Made by a program: the position numbers and the translations under genes. DNA of 14,255 bases, taken from contig CAZVVG010000017.1 of NCBI GenBank assembly GCA_964630615.1, positions 1 to 14,255 of the forward strand, read 5' to 3'. The stretch is from CAZVVG01 sp964630615. Lineage in GTDB: Bacteria; Patescibacteriota; Minisyncoccia; Moranbacterales; UBA2206. Below are positions 5,239 to 12,521 of the stretch, piece by piece. The first letter of the stretch is position 1; each line of letters starts with the position of its first letter. The notes under the pieces are model-generated. The model was given only the letters and a program-made list of their open reading frames with translations. It did not search any database and was not told where the DNA came from.

Positions 5239-7782
5239 TTAAAGAATATTAGTTTTAACCTTAATCGTTGAGGAAGCCGAATGGCCCTCTTTGTCTAAAA
5301 CCTCTATTTTTATATTCAAAGTTTCATTTTTTTGGTCATCGGGAACCGAGTAAGTGTAGCTAAAAGAAGAAGAACTTCCGGAAGTAATTTTGTCTCCATT
5401 AATGTAGAGCGTGGCTTTTTCTAGTCCGTAACCGGCCTTAAGAGAGGCCTTAATCGTAAAGCTGGGACTTGCGATCGTTTCGTCATTATCGGGACTGGTA
5501 ATTTTGACGGAAGGAAAATAGCTTTTGAAGTCTTCCTCATCGCACTTATCTTCCGGAGGCTGGGAATCGGAAAAATCTTCTTCCTTCTCCGCCCATTTTT
5601 GGACCGCTTTTTCCCAATTCTTGAATTGGGGGTCATCTTCCGGATCTTCCGGGGCGTCGCCGCGGGGATCATCCTTTTTCACATACCAAAGCGTATCGTG
5701 TCCGGTAAAAAACCTTTTTTCTTTTAAACTGTCGGGGGGACAATTGTCATTAGCCAGGCAGTATTTATCGTCGGAAATTTTGCAGACCTCTATCTTTTCA
5801 TTCATTTCCAAATTTCCATCCAAAATTGGTTTGCCTGTTTCTTCCTTTTCGTATTTCGGAAATTGTTCCACGCCGTAGTTTGTTAGGGCTTGGTCCATAA
5901 ATTTCCGGAAAATGGGGGCAGCTACAAAAACTCCATCAGCTCCTTGGGCCATAGGCGAATTGTCGTTGTTGCCCGCCCAGACTCCAACCGCTAAAGAAGG
6001 TGTATAGCCAACCGTCCAGCCATCTCGCCATTCATTGGTAGTTCCGGTTTTGGCAGCGACAGGGCGATTGTCAAAGCGCAAGGGGCTGTTTTCCCCAAAA
6101 ACCGGTTTGCGCAGGTCATTGGTAGACAAAATATAGTCAAGCATAGCGACATATTTTTGATCTACCACGCGCTCTCCAGAGCTGGAAGAAAATTCTTCCA
6201 AAACTTTTCCCGAAGAATCTTCAATTTTCAGAATCGGAGTTTTTTTGTGGTAAATTCCTCCAGTCGCTAAAGTGGAAAAAGCGTTAACATGATCCAAGAG
6301 CTTTACTTCTCCCCCGCCCAGAACTAGCGATAAGCCAACGCGATTGGGATCGGTCAGGGAAGTTATTCCTAAATCTTTCGCGGTATTAAGAGAATTTTTC
6401 ACGCCGGCCAAATAGAGGGTCTTGACGGCGGGAACGTTCAGTGACATGGCTAAGGCTTCTTTCATCTGAAGCGGGCCCCGGTTTTTCCCGTCATAGTTTT
6501 TCGGATTGTATTTCTTTTCTCCTCCGGTATCAAAATCGGTATCCACATCCCAAACAAGCGTTTCCGGAGTGTAGCCTCGTTTAAAAGCGGTCAGGTAAAC
6601 ATAGGGCTTGAAAGAGGAACCGGGTTGGCGTTCCCGAATCGCCACGTTCACTTGTCCGTCAATGGATTTGTCAAAATAGTCCTTAGATCCTACCATGGCT
6701 AGGATTTGTCCGGTTTTAGGATCCATGGCCACCAAGGAGGCATTTTCGGCTCCGTAGCTTTTGATATTTTTTTCGGCCCCTTCTCGGACAGTTTGCTCCG
6801 CAATTTGTTGCTTTTCCCAATCCAGAGTCGTGTAAACCTTTAGGCCTCCCTTGGCTACCAGTTCTTGCCCGTAGGTTTTTTCCAGATATTCCTTAACATA
6901 CATAACGAAATGAGGAGCAGAAATATTTTCTTGTTTGAGGCTTATTTTTGACAAAACATCCGTTCCAATGGCGGCTTCCATTTCTTCTTGAGTTATATAT
7001 CCCAATTCTGAAAGCTTTTTTAAAGCAAGCTCCTGGCGCCATTTCAGTTCTTCCGGATGAGAACCAAAAGGAGAATAAAAGGTTGGGGCCTGGGGGAGCG
7101 CTGCCAAAAGAGCAGCCTCATCAAGAGTTAATTCACGGGCGTGCTTATTAAAGAAGGTCAGGGCGGCGGCTTCGACTCCGTAGGCATTGGAGCCATAGGG
7201 AATTTCATTCAAATACATGCCCAAAATCTCGTCCTTGGAGAATTTTTGTTCCAATTCCAACGAAAGAATCACCTCCTTGATTTTACGTGTCAGCGTTCTT
7301 TCAGGGGAAAGAACGGAATTTTTGATAAACTGCTGCGTAATTGTGGAACCTCCCTGGGCGACGCTGCGATGGAGAAAGTCTTTCATTAAAGCCCGAATAA
7401 TGGAAGAAAGTTTTATACCCTGATGATTGTAAAAATCCTGATCTTCCAAAACAAGGGTAGCGTACTTGACGTTATCGGGAATTTCGGCGAAAGGAATGAT
7501 GGTTCTTTTTTCCTCCCCGTGAATATCGTAAAGAATGTTTTGGCCGGTGCGGTCAAAAATTTTGGTTGATTCGGCAATAAAGCGACTGTTGATTTTTCCG
7601 GGGCTGGGTAAGTCTTTGGCAAAATACAAAAAAACGCCAGCAACAAAAATAATTCCTAAGATAAAGATTCCTCCAAGAATTTGAAAAAACTTTTTCCAGC
7701 CGAATTTGAAACTCAACCTTCGAGCCTTTTTTGGCTTGAAATCGGGAGAATTTTTGGGTGAAAAAATGTTTGAGTAGGGCAT
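5239..7782 (-). CDS. Class A penicillin-binding protein (PBP1a-like) with C-terminal Ig-like domain
   Basis: A bifunctional peptidoglycan synthase of 847 aa, anchored in the membrane with its enzymatic domains outside. After a basic cytoplasmic tail, one membrane segment spans about residues 31-54. The GT51 glycosyltransferase domain shows VLEDQDFYNHQG (catalytic Glu113), GGSTITQQFIKN and LGMYLNEIPYGSNAYGVEAA. The transpeptidase domain has SxxK (Ser389 in PGSSFKP), SLN (447-449) and KTGTT (578-582). After it come a Cys-containing segment (VCKISDDKYCLANDNC), an acidic linker of about 45 residues, and a beta-rich Ig-like domain (about 757-847). I prefer the ATG at 7782 over an in-frame TTG at 7800, because the TTG lies upstream of a -10 whose predicted start site falls on the ATG. 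The gene follows the ydjC-like gene by 64 nt. Confidence 0.95.
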   Translation of the reverse strand: MPYSNIFSPKNSPDFKPKKARRLSFKFGWKKFFQILGGIFILGIIFVAGVFLYFAKDLPSPGKINSRFIAESTKIFDRTGQNILYDIHGEEKRTIIPFAEIPDNVKYATLVLEDQDFYNHQGIKLSSIIRALMKDFLHRSVAQGGSTITQQFIKNSVLSPERTLTRKIKEVILSLELEQKFSKDEILGMYLNEIPYGSNAYGVEAAALTFFNKHARELTLDEAALLAALPQAPTFYSPFGSHPEELKWRQELALKKLSELGYITQEEMEAAIGTDVLSKISLKQENISAPHFVMYVKEYLEKTYGQELVAKGGLKVYTTLDWEKQQIAEQTVREGAEKNIKSYGAENASLVAMDPKTGQILAMVGSKDYFDKSIDGQVNVAIRERQPGSSFKPYVYLTAFKRGYTPETLVWDVDTDFDTGGEKKYNPKNYDGKNRGPLQMKEALAMSLNVPAVKTLYLAGVKNSLNTAKDLGITSLTDPNRVGLSLVLGGGEVKLLDHVNAFSTLATGGIYHKKTPILKIEDSSGKVLEEFSSSSGERVVDQKYVAMLDYILSTNDLRKPVFGENSPLRFDNRPVAAKTGTTNEWRDGWTVGYTPSLAVGVWAGNNDNSPMAQGADGVFVAAPIFRKFMDQALTNYGVEQFPKYEKEETGKPILDGNLEMNEKIEVCKISDDKYCLANDNCPPDSLKEKRFFTGHDTLWYVKKDDPRGDAPEDPEDDPQFKNWEKAVQKWAEKEEDFSDSQPPEDKCDEEDFKSYFPSVKITSPDNDETIASPSFTIKASLKAGYGLEKATLYINGDKITSGSSSSFSYTYSVPDDQKNETLNIKIEVLDKEGHSASSTIKVKTNIL

Positions 7783-7788
7783 AGAACT

Positions 7789-7797
7789 ATTATAGCA
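7789..7797 (-). promoter_or_regulatory. Extended -10 promoter of the PBP gene, probably leaderless
   Basis: On the minus strand TGCTATAAT is a perfect extended -10 (TGn plus TATAAT, the hexamer at 7794-7789). The six bases that follow lead straight to the A of the ATG at 7782, where transcription would be expected to start. The mRNA would then have no 5' leader. No good -35 is seen at 17 nt, which extended -10 promoters do not need. This decides the start codon of the PBP gene. Confidence 0.6.
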
Positions 7798-7846
7798 CAA
7801 AAGCTAACCTTCTTTATTTACAAATTAACAAGGCTAAAGAGGTCGG

Positions 7847-8473
7847 TTAAAATTTTTTATAACTTATACAAATAAAATTACGTAGCACTTTTTTAAAGCT
7901 CAAGCTTTTTAAAAATTTTAACTCTTCCTCCCTCTCTTGATTGTAAGAATATTTGCGAACCGGGTCTTGATAGCCTGGATGACAAATCAATTCAATTACC
8001 TTCCCCTTTGGTTTTTTTAAGGCTTTTAATAATTCTGAGGATTTTTTAGGGTGCCAACCAACAAGATGATCCTGAGTTATAATGCCAAGCTTTTTTAAAT
8101 AACGCCGATTTTTTTCCTTATAGGATCTTACAGGCAGATTTAGCTCCTTGGCAATTTTGGCAACGTAAGCCCGGTTAGTAATTGTTAGATGAGAATGTTT
8201 GTGGCCATCCAAATAAGCCGGATCTTTTTTGAAAATTCTTCTAAATAAATTTATCTGTCTTCTTATCTCTTTCAAAGTGTCGCTTTTCTTGAGTTCCAGG
8301 TGAAGGCCAACAGCAACCCGCGGAAACCTGTTCAGCTCATTCGGCTTAACGAAGGCCCTCTTTATCATTACGGAAATATTTCTTATAATCCTTTTTTCTG
8401 CAAGCTCTATTATGCCTTTATTGAAAAATGGGGAGAGGCCATAATCATCGGCCGTGATGGTTAATTTTTTCAT
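7847..8473 (-). CDS. YdjC/ChbG-family carbohydrate deacetylase
   Basis: This 208-aa protein carries the YdjC pattern: TADDYGLSPFFNKGI (about 7-21) with the metal-site Asp pair, VGLHLEL (55-61, His58), LDGHKHSHL (88-96) and ELICHPGY (161-168), followed by a Glu-rich NQEREEEL stretch (178-185). Family members are metal-dependent hydrolases that remove N-acetyl groups from sugars such as chito-oligosaccharides; the actual substrate cannot be read from the sequence. It is somewhat shorter than typical members (about 250 aa). It is the last gene of the minus-strand ATP-grasp run and shares an ATGA overlap with the RimK-like gene before it, with AGGA just ahead of the start. That coupling suggests a shared pathway, perhaps on an amino-sugar-containing envelope component (inference). 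Confidence 0.85.
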   Translation of the reverse strand: MKKLTITADDYGLSPFFNKGIIELAEKRIIRNISVMIKRAFVKPNELNRFPRVAVGLHLELKKSDTLKEIRRQINLFRRIFKKDPAYLDGHKHSHLTITNRAYVAKIAKELNLPVRSYKEKNRRYLKKLGIITQDHLVGWHPKKSSELLKALKKPKGKVIELICHPGYQDPVRKYSYNQEREEELKFLKSLSFKKVLRNFICISYKKF

Positions 8474-9393
8474 TTCCTAACTTCTTTTACTTTTTTTTCA
8501 ATCAATTTTATTATTTTTCCAGCAACGTTAATCTTGTCGAACGATTTCTCAAATCCTTCATATTGGGCCAAAGAATTAACCTCAATGAGGTGTAGATTTT
8601 TTCCAGCTTCAAGTATATCCACGCCCACATAATCAAGCTTCATTTTTCTCGCAGTCGCTTCAGCTAGTTTTTTAATTCTTTTGACATTTTTTCCAAAATA
8701 GGGGAAAACTTTCCCGCCCAAGGAAAAGTTAGTTCGCCACTCCCCACCTTGAGCAACGCGTCTCATTACTCCAACGGCTCTTCCCCCCAAAACAAGAACC
8801 CGATAATCCCATTTTATCTTAAAATATTTCTGGAATATGAGCAGTTTGCCAGTAGACTTATTTTTTTTAGTTATTTTCAAAAGATCCGAAAAATTGCTTA
8901 TTTTAAAAACACCCGACCCTAGGCTTCCCTGGGCAGTTTTTGCAACAAAGGGAAAATCAAAAATATTTTCTTGAGAAAAAAAATTAGAAGAAGAAAAATA
9001 TTTAGTGGGAATTCCAGGTAGATTATTTTTGAAAAAGAAAAATTGTTGAGCGAGCTTATCAAGGCTCGGGTAACTTAGAAAAAAATCTTCATTTAAGACA
9101 GGTATTTTTCTTGCCTTCGAATAAATTATTATCAGGCGAAGCAAGGTTCCTAAACCGCTTCTGGTTTTTTTGCCATTTTTTCTAATAATAAAATTGGGGC
9201 TACGGGGAATTATGGCATCAAATTTTTCTAAAGAATATTTTTGATCGCCGATAAGCAGGCGTCCCTTCCGGAGATTAATCGCTAGATCCAGCCAGCGTGT
9301 TAAATACATCTTATGGCCCGCCTTTTTACCCTCTTCAATTATTCGTTTAGGGGCGTAATCGTTTTTTTCAACGCAAATAACGCAGATTTTCAT
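8470..9393 (-). CDS. RimK-like ATP-grasp ligase
   Basis: ATP-grasp enzymes of this type activate a carboxylate as acyl phosphate and join it to an amine; RimK adds glutamates to ribosomal protein S6 and LysX-type enzymes act on a carrier protein. In this 307-aa protein the N-terminal domain covers about 1-100. It is followed by the central domain entry SLDKLAQQFFFF (110-121), the ATP-binding lysine and glycine-rich loop VAKTAQGSLGSGVF (150-163), the segment KWDYRVLVLGGRAVGVMRR (194-212), and the metal-binding residues of VGVDILE (Asp259) and HLIEVNSLAQYEG (Glu271, Asn273). Fold and catalytic residues look intact. The acceptor is unknown. The start at 9393 gives the standard N-terminal beta strand MKICVICVEK. 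It lies 37 nt after the cyanophycin-synthetase-like gene and overlaps the deacetylase by 4 nt. Confidence 0.88.
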   Translation of the reverse strand: MKICVICVEKNDYAPKRIIEEGKKAGHKMYLTRWLDLAINLRKGRLLIGDQKYSLEKFDAIIPRSPNFIIRKNGKKTRSGLGTLLRLIIIYSKARKIPVLNEDFFLSYPSLDKLAQQFFFFKNNLPGIPTKYFSSSNFFSQENIFDFPFVAKTAQGSLGSGVFKISNFSDLLKITKKNKSTGKLLIFQKYFKIKWDYRVLVLGGRAVGVMRRVAQGGEWRTNFSLGGKVFPYFGKNVKRIKKLAEATARKMKLDYVGVDILEAGKNLHLIEVNSLAQYEGFEKSFDKINVAGKIIKLIEKKVKEVRK

Positions 9394-9430
9394 AAATTTT
9401 ACTGAATAAAATATAATTTTTTAAAGAGGC

Positions 9431-10390
9431 TTATTTAAAAAGCATTTTAATGATTTTTTCTCCTATGTTTCTTGGTTTTCCTGCGGTAGGGTTGAGGTGA
9501 AAGGTAAATTCAGGAGCTCCATTTATTTCCAGGATGTAGCCAGGGGTCCCCTTATTAACTATGGGACAAGAGATATTTGTGGCAATGAGGTCAATGCCTG
9601 CAACATTAAGATCTAAATAACGGGTCAACCGACTCAGCAGTTTTTTATTTTCTTGGCAAATCTCACCCGTTCTGTCTATCCATTCTCCCCCTTCGGCTCC
9701 ACTAAAACCCAAGATAAAGGATTTCTCTTTTCTTGGCCTTGAGTCAAGAGAAAGATTTTGAAAAGAAAGAATATCTTTTGTTTTTTCCGTCAATTCATAG
9801 TGCGAACTGGTTTTTTTGTTTAATTCAGCAATCAATTCTTTTACCGTGTTTTTCCCGTTGCCAACTAAAGTTTTGCCCCTAGTTTCTAATATTCCAGCAA
9901 CGGAATGATTGACCATGGTGATTCTATAGTAGGTTCCAAAAACCTCCTTCTCTAATAAAACCTGATTATCATGTTTTATGCTTTTTGGAAAAAAATCTTT
10001 AACTTTTTTTAAAGAGTTTACATTTAAAAAAACTCCTTTCCCGCCTTCAAACTTTCTTGGCTTTATGACTAAAGGAAAACCTATTTTTTTCGCAATTCTT
10101 AAAGCTTCTTTTAGGGTTTTTGCTGGAAATCCTAGGGGAGAAGGAATTTTTAATTCGTCCAAAACTTTTTTTGTTAGATACTTATCCTTTATTAACCAGA
10201 GAGAAACCGGATTTGAAATGGATAAGCGGGGGCCTCTAAACCAGAAAACCTTCTTATTTTTTTTTAAAATGAATATCCTTTCCTCTTTTTGAAGCTGGTA
10301 GACAGAAATATTTTTTTTGAAAGCGGCGCTCAAAATAGATTGAGTTCCTAGTTTGTATTTGGCAATATCCTCTTTTTTTATTCTTTCCAT
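9431..10390 (-). CDS. Cyanophycin-synthetase-like ATP-grasp ligase (no Mur-ligase domain)
   Basis: In this 319-aa protein the central part resembles the ATP-grasp module of cyanophycin synthetase and of bifunctional GshAB/GshF. The clues are LIKDKYLTKKVLDELKIPSP (67-85 region), FPLVIKPRKFEGGKGVF (105-121), LLEKEVFGTYYRITMVNH (145-162), and GNGKNTVKELIAELN (177-191), which corresponds to the GDGxxTIxxLI stretch of CphA. Metal ligands sit in GIDLIA (Asp267) and YILEINGAPEF (Glu288, Asn290). The C-terminal Mur-ligase-like domain of CphA is absent, so it is not a complete cyanophycin synthetase. The likely chemistry is ATP-dependent amide bond formation; substrate and acceptor are unknown. It is preceded by the ATP-grasp/retropepsin fusion with a 9-nt gap. 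No Shine-Dalgarno is visible. Confidence 0.82.
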   Translation of the reverse strand: MERIKKEDIAKYKLGTQSILSAAFKKNISVYQLQKEERIFILKKNKKVFWFRGPRLSISNPVSLWLIKDKYLTKKVLDELKIPSPLGFPAKTLKEALRIAKKIGFPLVIKPRKFEGGKGVFLNVNSLKKVKDFFPKSIKHDNQVLLEKEVFGTYYRITMVNHSVAGILETRGKTLVGNGKNTVKELIAELNKKTSSHYELTEKTKDILSFQNLSLDSRPRKEKSFILGFSGAEGGEWIDRTGEICQENKKLLSRLTRYLDLNVAGIDLIATNISCPIVNKGTPGYILEINGAPEFTFHLNPTAGKPRNIGEKIIKMLFK

Positions 10391-10399
10391 AAAATCTTT

Positions 10400-11809
10400 T
10401 TATTTATTAGTATCAATTAAAAACTTCTTTAAATCTCTTTTTCCAATGAGGACTGGGTATTTTAAATTTTTTCGGTCGGTTATATTAGCCAAAGAGGTAA
10501 CAATTTCCTCGGCTAGCTGGAATTCTATTTTTACTACTGGTCGGAGCGAGGAACCGCTCGCGGAAAAAACAATCGCCACGTCTTCAAGCTGGGGGATCTT
10601 TTCCTTGTATTTTTCCAGAAAATCTTTTTTTATTAAACTTTCATTTTCGGGCAGGAGCTGATAATTTGAAATATCCGCTTGGGAAAAGTTTTCCAGGGTT
10701 GATTCAAAGCCTAACTTTTTGGCCAACTCTATGTCCAAAGAAGAAGAATAGGCGCCGGTATCAATTTTGGCTGTTACTTCAAGTTCTTTTCCTTCGCTTG
10801 GCAAAAAAACTATTTTTTCTGTGGTGCCGATAATCTTTTTTCCGGAAATATTTTCCACCTCTTCTTCAATTTCTCCTCCGAAAAGGTCCATGCCGACCCG
10901 GACTCCTTTTTCCAGGGTTTTTATTTTTAAACCCCGCACTCTTTCCAGGCGTTCTTTCAGTCCAGTGAGGTTGCACAATTGAATGGAGAGTCCTGGCCGA
11001 GCGTTGATTTCCAAAATAACCGGTCCTTTTTCCTTATCAATAGCAATGTCCACCCCTAAGAAACCAAGACTGGAAATTTCCTGAGCCCGAACGGCTAAGG
11101 TTAAAATATCTTTCCAGCGGGGAATTTTAATTCCGCTTAGCAGCAGTCTAGTATTGGGAATTTTTTCAATAAAACCACTTTTCCCTTGGATGGCGGTGGT
11201 GGTTGTGCCAGAAGCCATATCAATTCCCACTCCGATGGCTCCCTGCTGGAGATTAGCCTTTCCAGACGATTCCTTGGTAGGAAGACGCAACATGGCCATA
11301 ATTGGAATCTTATTGAAAACAATAACTCGAATATCCGGAATACCCTTGTAAGCATAGGGCTTGAAAAATTTTAACAGCTTAAGCCTTTCTTCAAAAAAAG
11401 CGATATCGGGTGTATTAGAAAGAGAAAAAGATCCGTCTAGGATATTCTGAATATGGTTTCTTAGATCTTCGATGGTAATGAAAGAACCGTCGGCCTTAAT
11501 CCAAGCGTCATTTCTTTCCTTCTTTTTTCCGTAAACAACAATGATTCCCTCTCCCCCGAAACCGCGACTGGGTTTAAGGGCAAAGCTTTCAGGCAAGGCG
11601 GTCCAATCAAAATTTTCCAAATCGCCCTGATTTTTTATTTTAGCAATAAGTTTAGAAACGCCGATCTGGTTCTTGCCAAGAACTTGCTTGCACAGAAGTT
11701 TATTGTCAGCAATCTTCTTGGAATTTTTGAGGTTAAAAGGACGAATATATTCCAAGTTTCGGGAATTCATTCCGAGAATAGTCCGGCTTTTTTTTAGGAA
11801 GTTAAACAT
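10400..11809 (-). CDS. Fusion of alpha-L-glutamate-ligase-like ATP-grasp and retropepsin-like protease (RimB-type)
   Basis: One uninterrupted 469-aa frame holds two families that usually occur as separate neighbouring genes. Residues about 1-305 match the alpha-L-glutamate-ligase-like ATP-grasp family: NSRNLEYIRPFN (15-26), FALKPSRGFGGEGI (76-89), GIPDIRVIVFNKIPIMAMLR (156-175), SGKANLQQGAIGVGID (182-197) and PVILEINARPGLSIQ (263-277; Glu267 and Asn269 bind metal). Residues about 325-466 match the retropepsin-like family often called 'ATP-dependent zinc protease': TAKIDTGAYSSSLD (346-359) with the catalytic Asp350 of DTG, and NITDRKNLKYPVLIGKRDL (442-460) followed by FLID. Both active sites look intact. 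An inner Met14 is an alternative start. It sits 22 nt after the 7TM gene. The substrate is unknown; ligation and cleavage in one chain suggests reversible modification (inference). Confidence 0.9.
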   Translation of the reverse strand: MFNFLKKSRTILGMNSRNLEYIRPFNLKNSKKIADNKLLCKQVLGKNQIGVSKLIAKIKNQGDLENFDWTALPESFALKPSRGFGGEGIIVVYGKKKERNDAWIKADGSFITIEDLRNHIQNILDGSFSLSNTPDIAFFEERLKLLKFFKPYAYKGIPDIRVIVFNKIPIMAMLRLPTKESSGKANLQQGAIGVGIDMASGTTTTAIQGKSGFIEKIPNTRLLLSGIKIPRWKDILTLAVRAQEISSLGFLGVDIAIDKEKGPVILEINARPGLSIQLCNLTGLKERLERVRGLKIKTLEKGVRVGMDLFGGEIEEEVENISGKKIIGTTEKIVFLPSEGKELEVTAKIDTGAYSSSLDIELAKKLGFESTLENFSQADISNYQLLPENESLIKKDFLEKYKEKIPQLEDVAIVFSASGSSLRPVVKIEFQLAEEIVTSLANITDRKNLKYPVLIGKRDLKKFLIDTNK

Positions 11810-11831
11810 AAGTAGACAAAGAAAATTAGCC

Positions 11832-12488
11832 CTAGGGTTTTTTAATGATTTCCCTAAATCTTAAGTATTCACTAAAGCGCAACCCGGTCCATTTCCCCAA
11901 AAAAATGTTAATCGGCAAAGTCAAAAGGACCAGCCAAGGATAGGAAGCCAACCATCTTATTAAAAGCTCCCAACTAGCCAAATAATAACCTAAAACCGAA
12001 ATAATCAGAGTTTCCAAGGCTAATTTGAAAGCCATTTTATCTCCCTTTTCAATTTGGACGGCAATGAATTTTTCTACCAGCGTTATCATAATCAAGATGG
12101 GAAAAATGGAAACAGCGGCGAGTCCGGTTCTTCGCAAGTTTCCTCCGACAGTGAGCGCGATCAAAATAATTATGGCCACCGAGGAAATCATAATGGCAAC
12201 GCGAGGCAGATAGAGAAGGCGAAAAGGCTTGAGTACAAACCGCATGGCCATGCCGGAAAGAATGACGGCCACAAAAATAAAAATTCCGTAACGGAGCCCG
12301 TTCGTCGCCAGAAAGGCAAAAGTAATAATGAGGGGGGTATAAATTCCAAAAGCCTTAATCCCGACCACTTGTCTTAAAAAGGCGATTAAAGTGGCAATAA
12401 TTGGCAACATTAAAATCAAAATGACGGTTTCAAAAGGCACTCCTTCGCGAACGAAAAAAGTTACCAAAGGACTAATGTTTAATTCCAT
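11832..12488 (-). CDS. Seven-helix membrane protein related to the 7TM part of 'inactive transglutaminase-7TM' proteins
   Basis: This 218-aa very hydrophobic protein has about seven membrane segments, near 19-38, 45-62, 66-86, 97-115, 122-143, 153-172 and 179-198. The conserved loop FLRQVVGIKAFGIYTPLIIT (37-56), then LVEKFIAVQIEKG (137-149) and the C-terminal GKWTGLRFSEYLRFREI (198-213), match the 7TM half of the UUP1-type proteins annotated as an inactive transglutaminase fused to seven helices. The transglutaminase half is missing; only some 18 residues precede the first helix. In Proteobacteria these proteins are encoded next to the glutamate-ligase-like ATP-grasp and the retropepsin-like protease, which is exactly the gene found 22 nt downstream here. 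It probably anchors or signals to that enzyme; no transport or catalytic residues are evident. Confidence 0.8.
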   Translation of the reverse strand: MELNISPLVTFFVREGVPFETVILILMLPIIATLIAFLRQVVGIKAFGIYTPLIITFAFLATNGLRYGIFIFVAVILSGMAMRFVLKPFRLLYLPRVAIMISSVAIIILIALTVGGNLRRTGLAAVSIFPILIMITLVEKFIAVQIEKGDKMAFKLALETLIISVLGYYLASWELLIRWLASYPWLVLLTLPINIFLGKWTGLRFSEYLRFREIIKKP

Positions 12489-12521
12489 AAATTTATTTTT
12501 TAGGTTTTAGTCTAATTTAAA

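Noticed and set aside
5525..5878. 117-codon plus-strand frame, Ser-rich
   Set aside because: Antisense of the acidic linker region of the penicillin-binding protein; Asp/Glu codons read backwards give the Ser/Phe runs.
7783..7800. TTG at 7800 as start of the penicillin-binding protein
   Set aside because: The TTG lies upstream of the extended -10 hexamer and would not be in the transcript; the ATG at 7782 fits the predicted start site.
7812..7840. Inverted repeat (CCTTCTTTA with TAAAGAGG) between the deacetylase and PBP genes
   Set aside because: One arm needs a bulge, the loop is long, and no U-tract follows on the minus strand; not supported as a terminator.
12054..12377. 107-codon plus-strand frame rich in Asn, Gly and His
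   Set aside because: Antisense of the 7TM membrane protein; the polar composition is the mirror of hydrophobic codons.
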